Origin: Sarcocystis neurona
Taxonomy: Eukaryota; Apicomplexa; Conoidasida; Eucoccidiorida; Sarcocystidae
Direction: 5' to 3'
NCBI GenBank assembly: GCA_000727475.1
Contig: KL647292.1
Location: forward strand, 5,189,162 to 5,253,161
Length of the DNA stretch: 64,000 bases
The notes under the pieces are model-generated. The model was not told where the DNA came from. It saw nothing but the letters and a program-made list of their open reading frames with translations, and ran no database searches. Position 1 is the first letter of the stretch. The number at the start of each line of letters is the position of its first letter. The translations under genes were made by a program, and so were the position numbers. Positions 54,432 to 64,000 of the stretch are shown in pieces.

Positions 54432-55089
54432 CTGCAAGAAGCGAATATGCAGCCTATCTTTTTCCTTGAAGCTCCCAGACCGCAGTGAAAAATTACACTC
54501 GCATACGTGTCAGCTCGTATACCTCCACAGATCAATCTATGCGTAAACGTATGTACCTGTCTGCGCAAAGAGATATCAATTTGTATATACGTATATCCAT
54601 GTGTCCTATGTACACATATGTGGACATACAGTTCTTCGTGTACTGTGTAGTGAAATCCGTATAGGCTCGCAGATGCAACAGAGAGGAAGGAGGGCCAGAG
54701 TCACGAGGCTGTTACGCTGATTGACCGGTCCAAATCTATAGTCGCCTCGCGACGGTCTTGCTGTTTCTACCTCCCTTGCACTTGTCCCTCCAGTATCACT
54801 AGCTTACCTGCTTACGCGGCTGCTCTTACTTCTGCTGCTATCGTTCTTGCCACTTCCGTGTTGCTGCTTTTGCAAGATAGATGTCGACACGCATAGCTGC
54901 ACATGCGAACGGGTAAGAAACTGTACAGCGAGTTGCTTATATGGACGCCTTTACGAATGTATATATGTAGACCAATCGACAGGGTAACAGAGTCACGCGT
55001 GGTTTTTCGAGAGGGTTGCCCGTTTCCGGTCACATACACGTGAACGTAGTCGGACCATCAGACACCGCGATACTGCTGCATGTAGTGTA

Positions 55090-55905
55090 AACAAATGTAC
55101 TCGGGTACTAGTCTACGTATACGTGTATACACACGTCGAGGCATACGCTTCTATGTCGCTTCATCCACACTAGGGCAGACGTACGGCCACCACACCTCTG
55201 AGCACATCCATACACTTAAGTTTGTACGTGCGCACCTACATACAGACGCATACATCTATATTTATGTATATATGTATTTATGTGTAGAGATACAAAATAT
55301 GTGTATACAGGCATATACAAGTGTGAATACAAGCGTACCAGGTTGACAGGTGAGTTGAGCGGCTGCTGGAGAGCTGCGCAGCATTCTAGACAGGAGTGGT
55401 CAGACGAAAAACTAAAGTTTCTGCTCTTGACACTGCTGCGTCGGCCGCGGCCTCTTGTACAGCTCGCGCTGCTTCTGCTGCTTTCTTCGGCTGCCAAGAC
55501 GTTGCAAAGCATGTTACTGTCTATATATATTTGTGTCTGCGCACGGCGCCCCTCTTCGAAATGCGTGTTGCCAGCCTGAGAGTTTAGTATTTCCCTTGAC
55601 ATCGTTTGCGTAGAAAGCTGCTCAGCTCTGCACTAGCCCCTCAACTCGCCTGTTAACCTGATATGATTGTATTCACACTTCTGTATGCATATATACATAC
55701 CTATACATCTATCTACATATATATATATATACGAATGCATATGAATGTTAGGTGCACGTGTACAAACGTAAGTGTATGGACGTGCGCAGAGATGTGGTGG
55801 CCGTAAATCCGTCCTAGTGTGGATGACGCGACGTAGACGCGTAGGCCTCGACGGGTGTATACACGTATACGTAGACTTACGCCCGAGTACACTTCCATAC
55901 GTACA
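55090..55905. repeat. Large inverted repeat, arms of roughly 0.3 kb
   Basis: The left arm (about 55090-55385) and the right arm (about 55615-55905) are reverse complements with scattered differences. Outer blocks contain GTACTCGGG-, GTCTACGTATACGTGTATAC and ATCCACACTAGG; inner blocks contain the CTCAACTC-CCTGT-AACCTG pair and GCTGC-CAGCTCT. The spacer of about 230 bases has a CAG-type segment open in several frames (minus: NVLAAEESSRSSASC; plus: DTAASAAASCTARAASAAFF). The arms are interrupted by TA/CATA simple sequence of different length. No transposase ORF is present. I see no clear target-site duplication. Confidence 0.8.
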
Positions 55906-56393
55906 TGTCCGTACACGTATGCATATGTACTACTTATGTATGTGGACACGTGAGTATATATCTATAGAGAAAGACACCTGGAAACATGCGTACGTGTATG
56001 CGCATGTATGCACAGGTATAAGTATGAAGCGTCCACGCAGATTTGTGTCTACGTTGGTTCACGCACAAAACGAAAAACTGGCATACACACATATACATAC
56101 ATATACATACATGTGTATTCATACGGCGAGTGACACAAATGTATGTGTTCATCCACCTATATATGTATACACGAACGGATAACGTGCTGGGAGCCCACGC
56201 GTGCGGCTGTCTTGTAAAGAGACGCTACACACAGCGGGTCTTTTCCTGTACCTGTCAAACAGCTCCCCCTTGCGTAGATTTTCGATTTTCGCGATTTTCC
56301 CTCTCACCCGAGGAGAATAATAACCGGCGGAGAAGGAGAAGCTGCCGCCGCGAGTGCTGCTAGCGGAGTGCGTGAGTGTATCACTTGTGTTAC

Positions 56394-57832
56394 CTGCGCA
56401 GTTACATTGGCGGTTGGTAGGATGAGGCTCTCGTTTAGCAGGAGAACTTGGTCGGGCGTAGCCGCTAAAAGTATAGTGGCCTCGGCGCTGAGGCGTTGGT
56501 TTACGTCATCTTGTCGTTCTTCCCTTTTAGTTTCCCTCTCACCGTAAGCGTAGAACATGTACAGCTGGGGAGCAAAAAGAAGGCCAACGACGAGAAGCAC
56601 CCAGCCCACCGCAGCGCCAATCTTGCAGATATTACGCACAGCGGTGAAGCTCGGGCTGTTGCTGTTGCCGATTCTGCGGCTGTCGCGGTTGTTGCTGCTC
56701 GAATAACTGGTGATGACTCTACTGCAGCAGATGCTTCTGCTGCCGCAGCAGCTTCTGCTGTTGTCATCGCGGGTGGCTGTGCTGTTGCTCATGTTGTGAT
56801 ACCTCGTATGTATGCTCTTACTGATGAAATACCTGCTTAGTGCGTTGCTGTTCCTTGTGCAAACGCCAATCCTAGCCGTGTAGAAGCATCCGATGCGTTT
56901 CCGGCTGCTACTGTTGCAGGTCATGTGGCCGTCAGTGGCAGGGGGGTGAAGCTTTTTGCTGGCTCTGTTGCACGTTTTCCGCGTGCTGCGCTTGCACTGT
57001 TTGTTGTAGTCACTTCGTCCAGCAATGAAATCCGTCGGGAGGCTGCCTTCTGACCGCTGTTGCCCCGTCAACAGAAACTCACGTTTGGCCGCTCTAGCAC
57101 ATATTCAGAGAAAGCCCAGAAGAACTGAGAAGCTGCGGCACGAAACAGAGACACTGGCAAGTGATTTTTTGAGTTACTTTGCTTAAAGACGCACGCCCAC
57201 CCATATGGTGTTGACTGTGTAGCGGTATACCTTCGGCGACAGTTGAATGATAGTAATGTCGCTGGCATTCATCACTTATCCTGCTACTGCGTGCGCACAG
57301 ACAACACGAAGGACAAGTCGTTAGTTTCTTCTTGGTAATCTTCTGCCTCGAGCACTACTGCGTCGTGACCTGTTAGAAAAGGCACAATGAAGACCTTAAT
57401 CCGAACCGACGAGGAAATGTTGCTATTAGTTGTAGATTTGATTAAGATACGGAGCCCCGTCAACCAGCTTTTGTCGGCAAGAATGCAGCCCGACGACTGA
57501 AGCCATTTCACACAAACGGCTGTGTAGCTTACAACAGACTCGGGAGATTCAGACACAGTGTAAGAAAAGCAGCCCCTCTGTCCACCAAGAGAGATTCAAA
57601 GTGTTTACGCTGTCGGCGACGCCGGTACACTGCAGAGGGAAGAGATGCGCTCCAGAGGACAAACGTCGTTGCTGCGTGTTCGTACGGTACGCAGTACGAA
57701 GTAGCGAGGACGTGTGAAGCAGTGAGCACCCAACTAGATCCACTTCTATGTTACGGCAGCACAGGAGAGAGAACGAGAAGCGAACCCTGCCCTCTGTTGT
57801 CGAGATGTTCGCGACTTTGGCAACCACTCCTA
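56394..57832 (-). CDS. Unidentified membrane protein, several exons
   Basis: Exon 57832-57712 (acceptor CCCCAG) reads GVVAKVANISTTEGRVRFSF and SLLCCRNIEVDLVGCSLLH, phase 2; a following exon from 57575 fits that phase and reads GCFSYTVSESPESVVSYTAV, SWLTGLRILIKSTTNSNISS, SVRIKVFIVPFLTGHDAVVL and EAEDYQEETNDLSFVLSVRT. Around 57.07-57.25 kb two frames look coding (LFRAAASQFFWAFSEYVLER; ITIIQLSPKVYRYTVNTIWV), unresolved. The last visible exon ends at GCGCAG|GTAACA (56394) and holds a CAG-derived Ser/Ala stretch, a transmembrane helix (GAAVGWVLLVVGLLFAPQLY) and SAEATILLAATPDQVLLLNE. Many beta-type segments and an N-glycosylation-like NES/NVT tail suggest a surface or secretory membrane protein (inference). 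3' exons below 56.39 kb were not found. Confidence 0.5.
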
Positions 57833-57933
57833 CTGGGGGGATACTCTGTGAGAGTTCTCATTTTGTTAGCCTGCAGCTGCCGACAAGTATGCACTGCAGT
57901 GTCCTGTACCGGAGGAACATCGGTCTTACGCAG

Positions 57934-58090
57934 GTTTCATCGATGCTGGAGGAAGAGAGCTCGAGGAAAGGAAAAGCGCTGCAATAGCGAGAAATATCCT
58001 GCCTACAACGTAAGGACAAGTCGGCAAGTGTATGAGTTGGAGGAAGGGAAAACCACTGCAATAGAGAGAAATATCCCGCCAGACGCAAGG
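57934..58090 (+). repeat. Tandem duplication with exon-like borders
   Basis: Two related segments, 57934-58009 and 58029-58090, each flanked by AG on the left and GT on the right (ACGCAG...CAAC|GTAAGG; CGGCAAG...AAGG|GTAACA). In corresponding frames they read RELEERKSAAIARNILP and YELEEGKTTAIERNIPP. They may be duplicated exons or a simple local duplication; an overlapping plus frame, 57748-57987 (SVVEMFATLATTPTGGILCE), is also open. Confidence 0.5.
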
Positions 58091-58249
58091 GTAACAGGGG
58101 GTACGAGCGTTAAGGTGTGTGTGTGCCTGTGCCAACTTTGCAGGCGCCATGGCGGCGGTCCGGCAGCTGGTGCTGCAGTGATTTCCAGATGCCTTAGCCC
58201 ACCTACAGCTGCTGGAGCCCCAGGTGGCTAGCCGCGCCCGATGCCCGGG

Positions 58250-60770
58250 GAAGGCAGTACGAGGCAGCTAAGCAAGCAGCCTTAGAAGGAGGATGCATGG
58301 ATAAGCATCCGTTCTCTTTTTTCAACTAAAATGAGTTGTTCTACAGTTTATGAAGGGGATAGAAGAGTATGGAGTGTACAGGCTACAAGAGCGACTGGAT
58401 AGAACTGCACGTTAGCGTGCGGCAGTTGGTCGATGCCGGCGTCAACACAGGCCTCTGCCCCCTGATGTACATGGGAACATTTTTTGTTAGTGGATGTGAG
58501 AACAACGTGTAGTAAGCAGCACAGCATGTTCAAGCAGACTGTCGTATACGAAAAGGAAAGAGATGTAGGCTCTGACACGAAGCAGACCGTAGGTACTTCC
58601 TGTGTGCGAATCGGAGGAGGGTATTTGTTGAATTTTATGTAGAATGTGGAGAGGCAGAGATTAGGAAAACGCGATAAATAACGTGTCCATACCCGTCTCA
58701 GATGTACCGGTGTGAAAGGGCATTTATAGATTACTCCACACTTGTAGACATGCTCATAGAGAGGGCGGCAAACGGATAGGTGACTTTGTGGATGGCGGGG
58801 AGACGCGCTGATCATCATCGGAGACACTCACCAATTGGTAAACATACTACCTTCGTGCTCTCCTGTATACGTTTCATAGATGTACACTATGCACACGTGT
58901 GGTTTGTGTGGGAACCACTGGGCTGCAGAGGATGATGTCAGGGGGCAGAAAATCTGCATGGGGATCAAACAGCGCCCATTCTTCCTCAAGAGTGTTCTGA
59001 CTAGACAAGCTCGCAATAATGAGAGACCACCTCTGCGATTTTGGTACGGCATCTCATGACGCAAATACGTGCAACTGGAAGGAGGAAAGCCGCTGTGTGT
59101 GTGGTGCAGAACCCTATTATTCCGTCCGCGGGGAAGAGGAAACGAGAGAGAGGAGAGACAGCAAGAAAGGGGCGTCCTGCATACCAGTCGTAGCAGTGAC
59201 ACAGCAGTGAAACAAGAGTCGTGTGCTCCGGAGGAGGTGAAGGGTTTTGGAGTTGCTATACCGAGATGTCGTTTTTCTTGAAGTAAACACATGTCATAAA
59301 AACAGCGCAGACACGAACCTGCGTACCCGTACCTTGGTAACTGGATATTTATGACACTCCACTTCACTCTCCATCCAATGTATACGTGCACACATGTGAC
59401 TTTCAGCTGGCCTTTTCCTTCCTCTCCGTACGTCTGTGGACGCACACGCACGTAAGGATACGAAAGTACTCGGGAGTGTATATTCGTGCGCATCTGCACT
59501 GGGCGTCACTCTACACATGTCTGTAGTTCTACGTGCGCTCATAACGGCATACGAATGTATACGACTTTACGCCGACCCATCCACGTATTGACGCACGAGA
59601 TACGCGCGGTGTAGGGCGTGCGTGCGTACAGAGAAGAACCGAAACGCTTTTAACAGCGTGTTGTACGCTTGTGTACAGGAAGGGTAAGACCTCGATTCAG
59701 AGCACCCGTGCCCGTTTTTTCCAATCAAGGCTTGTTTTCTGTGAAAGTGTGTTTTTGCGTGCTTCATGCTAAAGTAAGAAAGGCTTCGCCATTGCGTCCC
59801 CTTCGGAGATCAGTTAATGGCATTGCTATCTCTAGTCACACGCTCATTTGCCCCACGTGTATGCATAAGGATGTATATAAACATTTACGGACAGCTTCAT
59901 AGCTACTCCACGTACACCTCTACGCACCCACACATACACACGCATATACAAGTGTCTGCTTCCTCTTGTGCCTCTGTGTAAACCTATGCCTAGTTGTCGA
60001 CGTTTGTAGCCAGAAATTTATAAACACACTACATACAAAAAATGACATCTCCGTGAGTGTCAGTACACGTGGGCATCCTAGGTAATATACCCGCCTCTCA
60101 GAGTGTGCTTTTTCTCTTGACACCGCATCACTTCTTGTGCACGCGGGTAATCATTCCGCATGTATACGTGTGTTTTTGTCGTCAACGTCGCGTCTTATAT
60201 GTCGGTGCCGATTCTCTCGTTCTGCTGCCTCCGACAGCAAGCGACGGACAAGAACCGCCACGCCGCTCCTTGGAGTAGAACGTTGGTACCGATCGTCCAT
60301 CGAGTACAAGAGAGACGCACGGAGACTCTCTCTCTCTCCAGCTCCTTGTCAAGCCGGAGCGTTCTACCGAGTACTACAGAGACAGAGGGAGACTCTTAAC
60401 ACCGTAGCCACGTGCAGAGGCTGTCAAATAGACAAGTGCTAGGAGAGGTGACCAAACGCATGACCTGTATGTATGTGCAACTGTGTCCAAACGTAATCCC
60501 TGAGCGCATGAGCGTGCCTGCCGTGCAAAGAGCGCAGTTCAAACTTTGCGAACGCGCCGTCCCCGCTCCTCTTTACTGAGGAAGAAACAAGTCAGTGGCT
60601 GTGTATCACCCTGATGCGCACCGGTAGACGTACGCAAGCATGGATACACACATAGCGAAAGATACACCTATATTGATATGAGACTCCACAGGCACCTACA
60701 CACAATAATATACGTAGTACGCGCATCAACAACATGGTAAAGAACTGAACGAATCCGCGTGAACTAGCGC
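58250..60770. other. Stretch without a firm gene
   Basis: The minus frame 59499-58348 is open except for one stop at 58828, where TTG|GTGAGT would be a good donor, so the part ending CIVYIYETYTGEHEGSMFTN may be an exon. The residues upstream are not convincing. Frames at 60.06-60.44 kb are open on both strands. Short GT/TA simple sequence is scattered. Confidence 0.35.
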
Positions 60771-60773
60771 GAA

Positions 60774-63220
60774 TTACGTCTTCGAGAAGCCTGCCGTGGT
60801 GGGTGGCTCAGACAAAACTTCCCCCCCGGCACACCGCGACGGTGAAACACTGCTTCCACCTGCAGCAGGACGAGCTGCTTCTTTTAAAGTAGAACTGGGC
60901 GACGGCACTGCTGCTTGTGGATTCGCAGGAGTCCCGCTAGGGAACTTTCCCGCTTCTGCTACGACAACACCAGACGCAACAGCCGCGGGAGAGACACCAC
61001 CAGCAGCAGACGCGCAGGCACCGGCAGCAACAGACGCAGGAGCAGCAGCAGATGCAGGAGCACCGCCAGCAGACGCAGGAGCGGCAGCCACTGGAGCTCG
61101 CGCAGCAGAAACAGCAGCAGCGGACGCAGGTGTAGCGTGAACAACCGCCGGGGGAGGGGGATCCTCGCGGGCTGCAGCAGCAGGTGCGGCAGCCATACCC
61201 GCGCCAGCAGAAGTAGCAGCAAAGATTCCTTCAGGAGCGCCCAAAGAGGGAGAAGGAGCAGCACGGCGGCGCAACTGCGCATGCCACACGATGGCACCGG
61301 TTCGCTTCTCTAACAACAGCTTCGCCGGCTGTGTCTGACTTTTCGGGACCTACGGCCACAGTAAAGCAGCACCGGAGCAGTAGGGGTAAATCAGCAACAG
61401 AAGTAGCAGAAGCTACAGCGGCGCCTACACCATATACACGCTATTCTACCACAACAGCTGAACACACTCACACCTATATGTACGTGTGGACACGTATGCG
61501 TTTACATATATATTATGTAGATGTAGAGAGAGGGAGAGAGGGACGATTTCGGTGTCTGCAACAGCAGACGCAGCACCGGCAGCAGAAACAGCATGCAGCA
61601 GATTTACGAGGCAGCAAGCAGCAGCAGCACGGACATTCGGTCGTAGCTGCAGCAGCAACAGTGACAAGAACGGCCACTCCAGCAACTCCTGCTGCTGTCC
61701 AACAGTCTTCATCTGCGCACACACACACGTAGAGACAGCCCCGTTCCTTGCGACTCGTGGGCACCAATAGGAAACAAGCAGCATCAGTAGCAGGAAAGGA
61801 GCAAGCAGCATCAGCCGCCGCGGAAGTGGCAGCAAGTCGTCGCAGCAGGAGAGGCAGAACGTCCTACCACCGGGAATCGCAGTTGCCTCGCTGCTGTTGC
61901 TGCAGTTGCCTCGCTGCTGTTGCTGCAGTTGCCTCGCTGCTGTTGCTGCAGTTGCTTCGCTGCTGCTGCTGTTGTCTGCTGCTGTTGCTGCAGTTGCCTT
62001 GTTGCCGTTGCTGCAGTTGCCTTGCCGCTGCTGCTGCTGTCTGCTGCTGTTGCCTGCTGCTGTCGCTGCTGTCGGCTTGCTGCGGTTGTATCTTCATACC
62101 TTCACAACGGTCAACTGATTTCTTGGCAGCGCCGCGCTGTCGAAGTACATGTCTGGATACTGTCTCCTGTAATGCTGCAGCACGCGCAGAAGAAACACAC
62201 ACACACACACATAGAGCAGCAGCAACAGCAACGCTACGTAGTGGCAGAGTAGCACTACCAGCAGCACGCTAGACACAGGAGGAGGTCCCGCCCGCAGTCG
62301 CCTCCGACAGCGGCAGCAGCAAAGACGCGCAGAGGAGAAACCAAAAGCAAGTGAGAAGCGCGACAACTATTCCGTGCAACGGAGCAGGAGAACAGCAGCA
62401 GCAGCGCATTGCAGCCGCCGCAGGTCATGTGCAGGAGCAGCAGCAGTAGGACAGCTTCAGCTGCTCCGGTAGCAGCGGAGCATTTTTTGCAGCAGCGGCA
62501 GCGGGACAGGCCCAGCAGAGCAGGACACACCTTCAGCACAGTCTAGGGAGATCGGCTGCGGCTGTAGAATCGCTGCCGCGGCGGGAAGACGGTGCCGGCG
62601 CCAACACACATACAAGCAGGAGTACAGCGTAGTAGGTAATATTTTTCGAAGCTGCCGTTACGTTGCTGCTGGTGCTGCTGAAACACTTCTACCCGTCACG
62701 TGTAGCGGTGCTGCTGCTACGACTGCTGCCTGTCTCACGCAGCCACTGTAGCTGCTTCTGCCGCTACGGTCGTGGCTGATACGCCTTAAGCGGTCGCTAC
62801 CGTTATTTTCCTGCTCCTTCTACGGCTGTTGTGGCGCTCTCCACGCTATGTGCTTCTCGTGCTGCTGTAGGCTTCTTACTGGTGCCGCCGTGTTGCCGCT
62901 GTTGCTGTCGATACCGCTGTTGCTGCCGTTGCTGCTGCTGCGACGGGTGCTGTTGATGCTCCTCCTCCTCCTGCTGTTGCTGCTTCTTCTGTAGCTGCTG
63001 CTGTAGCTGCTGCTGCTGTTGCTGCTGCTGCTGTTGCTGCTGCTGCTGTTGCTGCTGCTGCTGTTGCTGGTGCTGTTGCACGGATACCTTGAGGAGTGTG
63101 AGAGGCAGCGGGGGGTCAAAGCCATCGGGGAGACGCTCCCACGTCGCAGAAAATGGATTGAAGAAGGCGCGCACTAGCGGCTCTCCGCGGAAGTCCCCGT
63201 CGACGAACGCGTCATCCAAA
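60774..63220 (-). CDS. Unidentified gene with Ala/Pro-rich tail, three exons
   Basis: Exon 63220-63088 (CTTCGGCAG...CTCAAG|GTATCC) reads LDDAFVDGDFRGEPLVRAFF and NPFSATWERLPDGFDPPLPL-TLLK, phase 0. Exon 62174-62100 (GTGCTGCAG...GTGAAG|GTATGA) reads HYRRQYPDMYFDSAALPRNQ-LTVVK, phase 0. Exon 61328-60774 (acceptor GACACAG; alternative 61349 with the same phase) reads PAKLLLEKRTGAIVWHAQLR, then about 150 residues rich in Ala, Pro and Ser, ending SEPPTTAGFSKT. Donors and acceptors are all good and phases agree. The conserved-looking core of about 90 residues is rich in aromatic residues and Pro. The first exon needs an upstream partner ending in phase 2, probably in or beyond the CAG block above 63.22 kb. 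CTG repeats fill the introns. Not recognised. Confidence 0.7.
61560..62085. repeat. CTG/CAG block inside an intron
   Basis: CAG-type triplets at 61.56-61.84 kb and a regular 24-base higher-order repeat of TTGCTGCAGTTGCCTCGCTG-CTGT at 61.88-62.03 kb, at least five copies. They lie between two well-supported exons of the 60774-63220 gene. Confidence 0.65.
62640..63085. repeat. CTG/CAG block, poly-Gln capable
   Basis: On the minus strand about 20 consecutive Gln codons follow directly after the donor AAG|GTATCC at 63088. If that donor is skipped, the exon would read on into LKVSVQQHQQQ and a long Gln run, so the tract is either intron start or an alternative coding extension. Confidence 0.6.
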
Positions 63221-63224
63221 CTGC

Positions 63225-64000
63225 CGAAGTCGCAGCAGCAGCAGAGCCGCAGCGCAGCAGGAACAGCAACACAGCGCAGGTCCAGCAGCACCAGTTGAAG
63301 CAGAGCGTCAGCGCAGCGCCCAGGACAGTAGGAGGAGAGCCAGCGGGAGACAAGAATCAACGCGAAAGCAGCAGCGCAGCAGCAATGATAAAACCGACCG
63401 CAGTCCAACAGCAAATACAGCGACAGCGGCACTGGTGTGTTGCAGACGCTGTAACTTCATCGTCGCAGAGAGAGGGAAGAACGGCAGCAGCGGAGCACTA
63501 CCAGGCGCGGCAGCACAGTCGCAGCAGCACCATGTGCGCGTAGCAACTGCCCCGCAGTCCTGCGGCTGCAGCACCGGAGCGCCCGCAACGAAAGAGCAGC
63601 AGATAGCCAGCGTCCGCAGGATGTCAACAGCAGCAGCAGTTGTTTTGCAGCAGGAGAACCGCGCAGCAGCGCAGCAGCGCGCCCGCTGTGAATGAGACTG
63701 GTGCGTACGCATCAGCCGAATGACGCGGCAGCCGGGCTGCTGCCGCACATGCAAGAGCTTTTCATGTGACGCTCACGTCTCATAAGACGCAGCAGCACGG
63801 CAGCAGCCGAGTTGCCCACAGCCAACCACGCAGCACCAGAAGAACGCACCTTGACCGGCAGAGGAACTCCACATAAACAGCGGCATGGAATAACAAAGGA
63901 GACGAGAAAATGCGTCAAAACAAGTACCCGGATGTGAGCCGCTGAGACACTCTGCAGAAGAAGACACGGTTATGGCGATGGATCCAAGGCCACACATATG
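63225..64000. repeat. CAG-rich right end of the window
   Basis: CAGCAGC and GCAGCGC triplets with all frames partly open. The minus frame from 63.48 kb starts MKLQRLQHTSAAVAVFAVGL and could be an N-terminal exon of the 60774-63220 gene, but phase and border are not established. Beyond 63.7 kb no exon is visible. Confidence 0.4.

Noticed and set aside
56394..57832. Resemblance to the ciliary protein TMEM231
   Set aside because: A short VRF...LL and an acidic EAED...ND.L.F pattern recall the family, but spacing and order of the membrane segments do not fit.
57934..58090. 19-base intron joining the two duplicated segments
   Set aside because: Removing GTAAGG...GGCAAG would put a stop in frame, so the copies are not consecutive exons of one transcript.

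Overview
The window looks like nuclear DNA of a coccidian apicomplexan, most likely an Eimeria species (Cyclospora is the main alternative). Base composition is near 50% GC. Genes are broken by introns with GT...AG ends. CAG/CTG triplet tracts are very frequent and stay open in several frames, giving poly-Gln, poly-Ala, poly-Ser or poly-Leu. Long (TA)n, (CT)n and TGTA-type simple repeats fill the non-coding DNA. The window also alternates between repeat-rich and repeat-poor blocks, as established for Eimeria chromosomes. No bacterial, viral, rRNA, CRISPR or convincing tRNA feature was seen.

Layout. 1-25 kb is repeat-rich: purine-rich and CAG tracts, microsatellites and minisatellites, scattered candidate exons, and one firmly identified gene, a PPPDE/DUF862 (DeSI-type) thiol peptidase. 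Its 275 codons lie on the minus strand in four small exons spread over 7.8 kb. 25-46 kb is repeat-poor and holds the best genes: an exon set at 27.7-28.2 kb, an essentially intronless IFT52 (intraflagellar transport, expected in a parasite with flagellated microgametes), a divergent pair at 36.7-38.2 kb, a Trp-rich small membrane protein at 38.3-39.05 kb, and a four-exon 502-residue membrane/coiled-coil protein on the minus strand (40.66-45.64 kb). 46-64 kb is repeat-rich again, with minus-strand partial genes at 46.5-48.2, 50.0-52.6, 54.0-54.4, 56.4-57.8 and 60.8-63.2 kb, a 439-base assembly gap inside a (CT)n(TA)n microsatellite, and an inverted repeat of roughly 0.3 kb per arm at 55.1-55.9 kb.

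Method and limits. Exons were called by eye from open frames with protein-like composition, AG/GT flanks and agreement of splice phase. Where phases agree across several introns, as for the PPPDE gene and the 502-residue gene, I regard the model as strong. Isolated exons are given low confidence. Only IFT52 and the PPPDE peptidase are identified by family; the other proteins were not recognised and no function is assigned. The genes do not form an obvious pathway.
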